Notes: generated by a model from the sequence alone, not told the origin. A stretch of 5,697 nucleotides of DNA from Caldisericota bacterium (GCA_013152825.1 JAADFP010000071.1:1-5697); one strand, 5' to 3'; shown: positions 1 through 5,565, counted from the stretch's first letter. Made by a program: numbers and translations.

Positions 1-491
1 TCAGCCCCTGCTGCGATAACCTTTTCCACTACTTCTTTCAGGAATTCGGGCTCGGTGCGGGAAGCATCCTCGGGAGAAAATTCTACCGAAGGGGCAAGGG
101 AACGGGCATATTTGACGCTTTCCACGGCCATCTTCAAAATCTCTTCTTTAGCTTTTTTCAATTTATGCCTGCGGTGAATCTCTGAGGTAGCAAGGAACAC
201 GTGAATGCGTGGCTTCTCGGCAAATTTAACCGCTTCCCAGCAGGCATCAATATCTTTTTTAAGACAGCGGGCCAAGCCACAAATTACCGGACCCTTTACC
301 TGGCGGGCAATGGTCTTTACCGAGTCAAAGTCTCCCGGAGAACTTATCGGGAAGCCTGCTTCAATCACATCCACGCCAAGCCTGGCCAGCTTGCGGGCAA
401 TTTTCAGCTTATCCTCTACAGAAAGCGTTATCCCGGCACACTGCTCCCCGTCCCTTAAGGTGGTATCAAAAACAGCTATCTTTTTTTCCAT
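1..491 (-). CDS. leuA: 2-isopropylmalate synthase, N-terminal part (cut by window edge)
   Basis: LeuA condenses acetyl-CoA with 2-oxoisovalerate to 2-isopropylmalate, the first committed step of leucine synthesis, in the cytoplasm. Reading the minus strand from the ATG at 491 gives 163 uninterrupted residues of the DRE-TIM (HMGL-like) barrel. Seen directly: FDTTLRDGEQ at residues 8-17 (Arg13 catalytic, Asp14 metal ligand), GVDVIEAGFPISSPGDF at 39-55, a CGLAR strand at 71-75, RIHVFLATSEIH at 95-106 and VEFSPEDASRTEPEF at 136-150. The GFPISSPGDF, ATSEIH and SPEDASRT blocks fit LeuA better than homocitrate or citramalate synthases, but the C-terminal regulatory domain that would settle this is outside the window. 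One small oddity is Cys-Ala-Gly after DGEQ, where most LeuA proteins have Ser-Pro-Gly. The ATG at 491 puts the first motif at the usual distance from the N terminus. An in-frame GTG 21 nt upstream is possible but would add residues with no family match. No clear Shine-Dalgarno precedes either start. Confidence 0.92.
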   Translation of the reverse strand, partial: MEKKIAVFDTTLRDGEQCAGITLSVEDKLKIARKLARLGVDVIEAGFPISSPGDFDSVKTIARQVKGPVICGLARCLKKDIDACWEAVKFAEKPRIHVFLATSEIHRRHKLKKAKEEILKMAVESVKYARSLAPSVEFSPEDASRTEPEFLKEVVEKVIAAGA

Positions 492-558
492 AGTAGTAAG
501 GGATTTTATCACAGGAAAGGTGATTATGAAAGCCGGTAAAATCTGGTAAACTTAAAAG
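492..558. promoter_or_regulatory. Divergent leuA/polA spacer with candidate -10 elements
   Basis: This 67-bp spacer must hold the 5' signals of both divergent genes unless transcription starts inside the opposite gene. Each side has a TAAAAT hexamer (5 of 6 matches to TATAAT): 537-542 on the plus strand, 16 nt before the polA ATG, and 503-508 read on the minus strand, 11 nt before the leuA ATG. No convincing -35 hexamer sits at 17 bp from either. The last 15 nt before each ATG (ending CTTAAAAG for polA and CCTTACTACT for leuA) contain no GGAGG-like sequence. If the -10 calls are right, both transcripts would have very short leaders of about 5-10 nt. That is an inference from AT-rich sequence, so treat the sites as tentative. 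No operator-like palindrome or leader peptide was seen. Confidence 0.3.
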
Positions 559-3204
559 ATGAAGGGCTTAATTCTGCATGGGAATGCTATTGCTTACAAG
601 GCATACTATTCCCTCCCTTCTATCCCGGGAAGAAGGGGAGAGAGGGAAAGCATTCTCTCTCTTTTCACCCGTATCATCCTGAAGCTTCTGAGTGAGTTTT
701 CTCCCACGCATGTAGTGGCAGTATTCGATGAACCGGCTCCCTGCACCAGGAAGAAAGGCAAATTTACCTACTCTATTTCCCACCCGCTTATGCCTCCTTC
801 TTTAAGAGAAAATCTTTCCGCCATTAAGGAAGTACTTTCCAGCCTGGGGATACAGGTGCTGGAAATTCCCGGTTATGGAGCAGACGATGTGATTGCCGGG
901 GCAACGCATCTCTTTTTAAAAGAAGGGATAGAGGTTTATATCGTTTCCCACGAGAAGAGTTTATGGCAGCTCCTTTCCAGTAAAGTAAAGATTATCAATC
1001 CTTTCAAAAATTATGAGGTTATGGATGAGCTGGATCTTAAGCAGAAAACAGGCATTATTCCTCGATGGGTGCCGGATTACCTGGCCCTGATGGGAGATGA
1101 AGCCTTAAATATTCCAGGGGTGGAAGGAATAGGGGAAAAGAGAGCCGTGAGCCTTCTGGGAGAATTTGATACCCTGGAAGAGGTGTTCTCTTCCCTTTCT
1201 CTTCTTCCCCCTGGCCTCAGTGAGAAGCTAAGCGAGAAAAAATCCTCCCTGCTTCTGAGCAAAAAGGTGGCAGCACTTCAGAAGAATACAAGGATACCAG
1301 GAGGGGTGAGACAATGGGCATGGAAAGGCTGGGAGGAAGAAAAACTAAAAAATACTTTTCAAAAGCTGGGCTTGTACGAGGTGCTTTTCCCCCTGCTCAA
1401 GCCAGAAGGGGAGAGGAAGAATTACCGGGCAATCCTTTCCGAGGAAGCCTTCAGCTCCCTTTTGCAGGAAGTGGAAAAATGCAGGCTCATTTCCCTGGAC
1501 ACCGAGACTTCTTCTCCTACCCCCATGCAGGCAGATATCGTAGGGATAACCCTCTGCCTGAAGCCTCACCATGCCTTCTACATTCCTCTTCGCCATCAAT
1601 ACCTGGGTGTTCCCTCTCAATTAAAAGAAGATAGAGTGCTCAAAGCATTAAAGCCTTACCTGGAAAATAAAAAAATTGTAGGGCAGAACTTGAAGTACGA
1701 TTACATAGTGCTCAGGCGGAAGGGGATAAGACTTAAAAATATCGTGTTTGACACCATGCTGGCTGCCCACCTTCTCTCTCCCACCGGAGAACTTTACAAC
1801 CTGAGAAGCCTTTCTATCCGGTATCTGGGGGAAAGGAAAAAAGCTTATAAAGAAGTAGTGGGAAAGGGAGAAACTATAAGCGGGGTTTCCATAGAGGAAG
1901 TTACGCAGTACACCTGTGAAGATGTGGATTTTGCTTTAAGGTTGAAAAATGTCCTGGAGAAGGAACTGGATAAAAAGGGGCTTAAAAAATTATTTGAAAG
2001 CGTGGAAATACCCCTGCTCACTGTGCTGGCAGAGATGGAAATCAGGGGGGTGAAAGTAGCAGTACCAGCCCTCAAGAAACTGCAAGAGAAAGTGGAGGCA
2101 GAAATAGAGGAAGTCTCCCAGAAAATCTTCCAGGTTACCGGGGAAGTGTTTAACCTTAGCTCGCCCAGGCAGGTAAGTCGCATCCTTTTTGACAAACTGG
2201 GTTTACCCAGAGGTAAACGCACCAAGACCGGCTACTCCACCTCCCAGGCTATCCTGGAAAACCTGGCTGGCGCACACGAGGTAATTGATTATCTCCTGAA
2301 AGTACGTGGCTTACAAAAAACCCTGCAGGGATTTATCCTGCCTCTCCTGGAATCTGTAAACTCCTCTACTGGAAGAATCCATACTTCTTTTCGCCAGGCC
2401 GCTACTTCCACCGGACGGCTTTCCTCCTCCCACCCAAACCTGCAAAACATTCCCATAAGGGGAAAATGGGGCAAGGAACTGAGAAAATGTTTCGTGGCAG
2501 AAGATGGTTACCAGATACTCTCGGCAGACTATTCGCAGATAGAGTTAAGGGTTATAGCACATCTTTCCGGTGATGAGAAACTAAAGGAATCATTCCTTAA
2601 AGGAGAGGATATTCATACCTCCACCGCCTGCCAGATTTTTGGAGTCTCGGAAAGTGAAGTAACTTCCGAGATGAGGAGAAAAGCAAAGGCAGTGAATTTT
2701 GGTATTATTTATGGAATAAGTGCTTACGGGCTATCCCAGCAGATTCAGAGCAGTGTGGAGGAAGCAGGGCGAATTATAAAAGAGTATTTTCAACTTCATC
2801 CCGGGGTTAAGGAATACATAGACAGCACGCTAAAATTCTGCCGGGAAAAAGGGTACGTTTCCACCCTCCTGGGAAGGAGAAGGTATATACCCAGGATAAG
2901 TTTTGAGAATAGAGTCCTGAGGGAGCAAGCAGAGCGAGAAGCTATAAATACTCCTGTACAGGGTAGCGCTGCGGAGATTATCAAGATAGCCATGATAAAT
3001 CTTCACCAGGAGCTAATAAAGAGAAAAAGCGGCGCCTTCCTGATTCTGCAGGTGCACGATGAAGTGCTTCTGGAAGTTCCCGAGGAAGAAAAAGAGGAGA
3101 TTGCCGTACTGGTGAAAGAAATCATGGAGAATGCGTACCCGCTTTCCGTCCCTCTCACCGTAGAGGCCGGTTTTGGCCGGAGCTGGTGGGAAGCGGGAAC
3201 TTGA
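559..3204 (+). CDS. polA: DNA polymerase I with degenerate 5'-nuclease domain
   Basis: Pol I fills gaps in repair and replaces Okazaki primers. The 881 residues match the usual three-domain length. Residues 1-285 are the 5'-nuclease region, about 288-480 the 3'-5' proofreading exonuclease, and about 485-881 the family A polymerase. Proofreading looks active: DTET at 314-317 (Asp314, Glu316), NLKYD with Asp381, and YTCED with Tyr451 and Asp455. The polymerase looks active: TSTGRLSSSHPNLQNIP (616-632), motif A DYSQIELR (657-664), O-helix RRKAKAVNFGIIYG (706-719, Lys710 and Phe714) and motif C QVHDE (831-835). The nuclease domain is odd. By alignment to E. coli, metal ligands D13, E113, D138, D140 and D188 are replaced by His7, Gly107, Glu132, Ser134 and Leu183, and arch residues K78 and R81 by Ser72 and His75. 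Asp57, Asp109, Asp110, Asp180 and the helix-hairpin-helix IPGVEGIGEK (185-194) remain. It is therefore probably a non-cleaving domain. ATG 559 is the first start after an in-frame TAA at 553 and gives the normal N terminus. There is no frameshift and no clear Shine-Dalgarno. The next gene is 358 bp away. Confidence 0.97.
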   Translation: MKGLILHGNAIAYKAYYSLPSIPGRRGERESILSLFTRIILKLLSEFSPTHVVAVFDEPAPCTRKKGKFTYSISHPLMPPSLRENLSAIKEVLSSLGIQVLEIPGYGADDVIAGATHLFLKEGIEVYIVSHEKSLWQLLSSKVKIINPFKNYEVMDELDLKQKTGIIPRWVPDYLALMGDEALNIPGVEGIGEKRAVSLLGEFDTLEEVFSSLSLLPPGLSEKLSEKKSSLLLSKKVAALQKNTRIPGGVRQWAWKGWEEEKLKNTFQKLGLYEVLFPLLKPEGERKNYRAILSEEAFSSLLQEVEKCRLISLDTETSSPTPMQADIVGITLCLKPHHAFYIPLRHQYLGVPSQLKEDRVLKALKPYLENKKIVGQNLKYDYIVLRRKGIRLKNIVFDTMLAAHLLSPTGELYNLRSLSIRYLGERKKAYKEVVGKGETISGVSIEEVTQYTCEDVDFALRLKNVLEKELDKKGLKKLFESVEIPLLTVLAEMEIRGVKVAVPALKKLQEKVEAEIEEVSQKIFQVTGEVFNLSSPRQVSRILFDKLGLPRGKRTKTGYSTSQAILENLAGAHEVIDYLLKVRGLQKTLQGFILPLLESVNSSTGRIHTSFRQAATSTGRLSSSHPNLQNIPIRGKWGKELRKCFVAEDGYQILSADYSQIELRVIAHLSGDEKLKESFLKGEDIHTSTACQIFGVSESEVTSEMRRKAKAVNFGIIYGISAYGLSQQIQSSVEEAGRIIKEYFQLHPGVKEYIDSTLKFCREKGYVSTLLGRRRYIPRISFENRVLREQAEREAINTPVQGSAAEIIKIAMINLHQELIKRKSGAFLILQVHDEVLLEVPEEEKEEIAVLVKEIMENAYPLSVPLTVEAGFGRSWWEAGT

Positions 3205-3230
3205 CTATAGACTGTAGACATTAGACTGGG
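3203..3230. repeat. 7-bp tandem repeat, copy 1 (four units)
   Basis: Four consecutive 7-bp units all begin with GAC. The consensus is GACTRTA and the last unit is GACTGGG. The array starts inside the polA stop codon, whose last two bases are the first two of unit 1. A second array with the same four units in the same order lies at 5666-5693. From 3205-3231 and 5668-5694 the two copies agree at 25 of 27 positions, so this is a dispersed family and not a local slippage product. Its function is unknown. Confidence 0.8.
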
Positions 3231-3233
3231 AGG

Positions 3234-3262
3234 AAGTTTTGAGTTTGTGATTTTAAGAATTT
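3234..3262 (+). repeat. AT-rich direct repeat, copy 1
   Basis: AAGTTTTGAGTTTGTG followed by ATTTTAAGAATTT recurs in the same orientation at 3495-3524 with small changes. The first 16 bases match at 15 positions, and the remainder aligns with one short gap. The two copies bracket the palindrome, hairpin and G-rich elements of the intergenic region. Confidence 0.65.
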
Positions 3263-3263
3263 G

Positions 3264-3296
3264 TCCCGAAGCCCCGATATGTATCGGGGTCCGGGA
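3264..3296. repeat. Palindromic element, CCCCGATA/TATCGGGG hairpin
   Basis: There is a perfect 8-bp stem, CCCCGATA (3272-3279) and TATCGGGG (3282-3289), around a 2-nt TG centre. An imperfect outer arm pairs TCCCG (3264-3268) with CGGGA (3292-3296). The element lies 60 bp after the polA stop. Without a following T-run it is more like a small interspersed palindrome (REP-like) than an intrinsic terminator, although it could protect the polA mRNA 3' end. Confidence 0.75.
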
Positions 3297-3351
3297 TTCC
3301 TTCGAAAAGTTTAGAATTTTGGATTTAGAGTTTACTTCAATACCAGCTCTA

Positions 3352-3382
3352 CCTGTCATACCCGCGAAAGCGGGTATCCAGG
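3352..3382. repeat. GAAA-capped hairpin repeat (ACCCGC...GCGGGT type)
   Basis: The stem ATACCCGC (3358-3365) pairs perfectly with GCGGGTAT (3370-3377) across a GAAA tetraloop. Outer arms CCTG (3352-3355) and CAGG (3379-3382) extend it by 4 bp past a small internal loop. The overall layout, GTCAT-stem-GAAA-stem-ATCCAG, matches a dispersed repeat class that I know from many bacterial intergenic regions. No T-run follows on either strand. Confidence 0.8.
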
Positions 3383-3409
3383 AAAATAAAATGTGTGCAT
3401 GATATAGAT

Positions 3410-3454
3410 TCCCGCTTGCGCCCCCCTCGACACATGGCGGGAGGGCAGGCGGGA
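3410..3454. repeat. GC-rich imperfect hairpin
   Basis: TCCCGCTTGC (3410-3419) pairs with GCAGGCGGGA (3445-3454) over 10 bp with one G-U wobble, leaving a 25-nt loop. A competing arm, GCGGGA at 3437-3442, can pair with TCCCGC at 3410-3415. This looks like a further member of the CCCGC/GCGGG hairpin repeats of this region with an enlarged loop. Its right arm overlaps the G-quadruplex motif, so the two structures cannot form together. Confidence 0.6.
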
Positions 3455-3460
3455 GGCGGG
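3439..3460 (+). other. Four-tract G-quadruplex motif
   Basis: Four GGG tracts at 3439-3441, 3443-3445, 3451-3453 and 3458-3460 are separated by loops of 1, 5 and 4 nt, which satisfies the standard G3-N1-7 pattern. The motif contains the direct repeat GGCGGGAGG (3436-3444 and 3448-3456) with a 12-bp period. It lies about 100 bp upstream of the fusion gene on its coding strand, so it could fold in the non-template DNA or in a leader RNA if transcription starts further upstream. Confidence 0.6.
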
Positions 3461-3494
3461 CCCAACCCCCACCGATTGACGGTTTCCTGGAAGA

Positions 3495-3524
3495 AAGTTT
3501 TGCGTTTGTGTTATTTTAGAGTTT
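3495..3524 (+). repeat. AT-rich direct repeat, copy 2
   Basis: AAGTTTTGCGTTTGTG followed by TTATTTTAGAGTTT is the second copy of the repeat at 3234-3262. It ends 38 bp before the start codon of the fusion gene, so it may lie in or next to that gene's promoter or leader. Confidence 0.65.
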
Positions 3525-3550
3525 AGGATGATTCTTTCAGAAAAGCTAAA

Positions 3551-3557
3551 AGGGAAG
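3551..3557 (+). promoter_or_regulatory. Ribosome binding site of the fusion gene
   Basis: AGGGAAG lies 5 nt before the ATG at 3563. It is the only purine-rich Shine-Dalgarno-like site near this start. It supports translation from the Maf start and contrasts with polA and leuA, which lack one. Confidence 0.6.
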
Positions 3558-3562
3558 TACAC

Positions 3563-5509
3563 ATGAAAATTATTTTAGCCTCGGGTTCACCCAGGAGAAA
3601 AAGTATCCTGGAAGATATGGAAATCAGTTTTGAGGTTATAGTGCCCCAGGTAGAAGAGACAATAAGGGAAGATATCTCCCCGGAAAAGCTTGCCACTTTT
3701 CTTGCTTCCCAAAAATCCCGGGAAGTGGCAAAAAAGGTAAAAGAGGGAATAATTATTGGGGCAGATACCATTGTAGCTCTGGAGGAAAAGATTTTTGGTA
3801 AACCGGAGAGTAAAGAAGAGGCAGTAAGAATGCTGCAGACCCTTTCCGGCACACGACACCGGGTTATCACCGGGCTATCTTTTCTTATCGTGATAGAAGG
3901 GAAAATAGTAAAAGAGATAAAAACCAAAGAGGTGACCTGGGTAAAGATGAGGGATATCCCCCTAAAAGAGATAGAGAAATACGTGAGGGAAAACTCTCCC
4001 CTGGATAAATCCGGTTCATACGCTGTACAGGAAGTAGAAGATAAATTCGTGGAGAGAATAGAGGGAGATTTTTACAATGTGGTAGGGTTTCCCCGGCAGA
4101 AGGTGGAAAAAATTCTCAGGAAAATACTGAAAGAGTATCCCGGCGAAAGGGAAATAAGGATAGAAAGGTTTCACCTCAAAAAGGTATCCGGTATAGGGAA
4201 AATAGAAGGTAAGGAAGTGTGGGTGAGGGGAGGGATACCGGGAGACCTGTTAAGGGTGGTATTAAGAAATAAAAAGCGTTTGCGGGAAGGGATAATAAAA
4301 GAAATGATCGAACCCTCTCCCCATCGCAGGATACCTCCCTGCCCCCATTATGGAAGATGCGGTGGTTGTTCACTGCAGGAAATAGTTTATCCCTACCAAC
4401 TACAATTAAAGAAAGCGTACTTTTTACAACTCTGGAGAAAGGCGCTTGACCTCTCCCTGCCTTCTTCCTTTACCATACACGCCTCGCCAGAAGAATTCTC
4501 CTTCCGCAACAAAATGGAGTTTGTCTTTGGCCGGGACGAGAGAGGGGAAAAAGCCCTGGGGCTGCATCCCCGGGGTAAGTTCTGGATGGTAGAAAACCTC
4601 TCCACCTGCCTTATCTTCTCGGAAAAGCTTGCTCCTGGTATCCTGAAAACCTTTCAAGAATTCTCCCGGCAAGAAACCATCTACCATCCTCGCACGCACA
4701 AAGGCAACCTCAGGCATCTGGTGGTAAGGATGGGCAAATCCAGCCAGGAATTTATCCTGGGTTTAGTGGTGCAGGAAGATATTAAAGAGAAAGAAACCCT
4801 AATTGATATAGTTAAAAAACTCCCTAACTGCAAAGGCCTTTTACTGGTTAAAAATACTTCCTGGGGGGATGCGGTGGGCTTCCAGGAAAGCGAACTTCTC
4901 TGGGGAAGGGATTTCGTGGAGGAAATCATGGATGGACTGCGTTTTCATATCACCCTTCCCGTCTTTTTCCAGACCAATCCCGCAGGCGCTTTACTGCTCT
5001 GGAGGAGACTCAAAGAAATACTCCCGCTGAACCCGGAAGATATAGTGCTTGATTTATATGCTGGCATGGGAGTAATAGGTTTATGGCTGGCAGACAGGGT
5101 AAAAAAGGTAATCGCGGTGGAGGAAAACATTGCCTCTGTAGAAAGGGGAAAGGTAAATTGTGCTTTGAATAAATTGGAAGACAGGGTGCAATTTATCCCG
5201 GCCCGGGTAGAGGATTTCTTTCAGGAAGCGCGCGGGTACATAAAACAGGGGAAAATCCAGGTGCTTATAATTGATCCGCCCCGTTCCGGCATTTCTCCGA
5301 AAGTTAGAAAGAAAATCCTGGAATTGGGGATTTCTACCTTAGTATATATTTCCTGTAATCCGGTTACTTTCCTGGAAGATGCTACACATATCCTGAAGGC
5401 AGGATATAAACTAAAAAACCTGGAACTCTTTGACTTTTTCCCCCAGACTCCCCACCTGGAAACTCTCTCTATCTGGGGCAAAGACGGTTGTCGGGGGCCC
5501 CGGATTTGA
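3563..5509 (+). CDS. maf-rlmD: Fusion: Maf nucleotide pyrophosphatase + RlmD/RumA-type m5U methyltransferase
   Basis: One unbroken 648-residue frame encodes two complete cytoplasmic enzymes. Residues 1-192 are a Maf domain, which cleaves nucleoside triphosphates to monophosphate and pyrophosphate: ASGSPRR (5-12 region), GADT with Asp68, GKP (79-81), SGTRHRVITG (95-104), DKSGSYAVQ (148-156) and GDFYNVVGFP (168-177). GKP and the VQ motif favour the dTTP/UTP (YhdE-like) branch over the m7GTP branch. Residues about 196-252 form a TRAM RNA-binding domain. Cys260, Cys266, Cys269 and Cys349 match the four [4Fe-4S] ligands of RumA/RlmD. The SAM-dependent m5U methyltransferase domain has FFQTN (468-472), DLYAGMG (497-503), DPPR (571-574), nucleophile Cys598 in SCNP, and FPQTPHLET with the base Glu633. 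TRAM plus four cysteines points to 23S rRNA U1939-type specificity, but other TrmA/RlmC/D targets cannot be excluded. No linker separates the halves, and no ATG lies between the Maf end and Met248 inside TRAM, so separate translation is unlikely. The last six codons overlap the tRNA gene on the other strand. Confidence 0.93.
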   Translation: MKIILASGSPRRKSILEDMEISFEVIVPQVEETIREDISPEKLATFLASQKSREVAKKVKEGIIIGADTIVALEEKIFGKPESKEEAVRMLQTLSGTRHRVITGLSFLIVIEGKIVKEIKTKEVTWVKMRDIPLKEIEKYVRENSPLDKSGSYAVQEVEDKFVERIEGDFYNVVGFPRQKVEKILRKILKEYPGEREIRIERFHLKKVSGIGKIEGKEVWVRGGIPGDLLRVVLRNKKRLREGIIKEMIEPSPHRRIPPCPHYGRCGGCSLQEIVYPYQLQLKKAYFLQLWRKALDLSLPSSFTIHASPEEFSFRNKMEFVFGRDERGEKALGLHPRGKFWMVENLSTCLIFSEKLAPGILKTFQEFSRQETIYHPRTHKGNLRHLVVRMGKSSQEFILGLVVQEDIKEKETLIDIVKKLPNCKGLLLVKNTSWGDAVGFQESELLWGRDFVEEIMDGLRFHITLPVFFQTNPAGALLLWRRLKEILPLNPEDIVLDLYAGMGVIGLWLADRVKKVIAVEENIASVERGKVNCALNKLEDRVQFIPARVEDFFQEARGYIKQGKIQVLIIDPPRSGISPKVRKKILELGISTLVYISCNPVTFLEDATHILKAGYKLKNLELFDFFPQTPHLETLSIWGKDGCRGPRI

Positions 5510-5565
5510 ACCGGGAACCTTCTGGTCCCAAACCAGACGCCCTAACCAGATTGGGCCAGCCCCCG
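5491..5565 (-). tRNA. tRNA-Pro (anticodon UGG)
   Basis: The minus strand folds into a full cloverleaf of 75 nt. The acceptor stem CGGGGGC pairs with GCCCCCG over 7 bp. It is followed by a D stem GCCC/GGGC, an anticodon stem TCTGG/CCAGA around loop TTTGGGA, a 5-nt variable loop AGGTT, and a T stem CCCGG/CCGGG around TTCAAAT. Loop positions 34-36 read TGG, which decodes proline CCA (and probably other CCN) codons. Discriminator base A73 fits tRNA-Pro. CCA is not encoded (CAA follows the discriminator), so a CCA-adding enzyme must finish the 3' end. The 3' portion (5491-5509) overlaps the end of the convergent fusion gene. Confidence 0.96.

Larger units (their letters stand above)
3205..3562. 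other. Gene-free repeat mosaic between polA and the fusion gene
   Basis: This 358-bp stretch has no credible gene. Open frames crossing it on the minus strand (for example through 3356-3562) lack a ribosome site and are composed of repeat sequence. In order it holds the end of a 7-bp tandem array, an AT-rich direct repeat, a CCCCGATA palindrome, a second AT-rich segment carrying TTTAGAGTTTA (3324-3334, repeated at 3515-3525), a GAAA-capped hairpin, a GC-rich hairpin overlapping a four-tract G-quadruplex motif, and the second AT-rich direct repeat just before the next gene. No hairpin is followed by a T-run, so none is a classic intrinsic terminator. TTGACG at 3476-3481 resembles a -35 box, but no good -10 lies 16-18 bp downstream, so no promoter is called for the fusion gene. 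Confidence 0.8.

Noticed and set aside
201..549. Plus-strand open frames of 85 and 114 codons across the leuA region
   Set aside because: They lie antisense to an unmistakable LeuA reading frame, have no family resemblance and no ribosome site.
559..3204. polA as a decaying pseudogene, given the damaged 5'-nuclease motifs
   Set aside because: The frame is full length, and all proofreading and polymerase catalytic motifs are intact. The nuclease fold residues and helix-hairpin-helix are kept, so only one activity appears lost.
3264..3296. Intrinsic terminator of polA at the CCCCGATA palindrome
   Set aside because: The stem is strong but no T-run follows on either strand. It fits an interspersed palindrome better.
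3476..3529. Sigma-70 promoter for the fusion gene (TTGACG at 3476 or TTGCGT at 3500 with TAGGAT at 3524)
   Set aside because: TTGACG has no -10 box at 16-18 bp, and TTGCGT/TAGGAT matches only 3 and 4 of 6 bases, which is expected by chance in AT-rich sequence.
3003..3562. Minus-strand open frames spanning the polA end and the repeat-rich spacer
   Set aside because: They are the antisense of polA codons joined to hairpin and AT-rich repeat sequence. The translations are low-complexity Ser/Pro-rich with no recognisable domain.
3205..3562. CRISPR array or small mobile element with a gene
   Set aside because: Repeats are few, dissimilar and without regular spacers. No transposase or other gene fits in 358 bp.
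3523..3927. Minus-strand 134-codon open frame opposite the Maf domain
   Set aside because: It is an antisense shadow of a well-supported Maf domain, with no start signal and Ser/Ile-rich translation.
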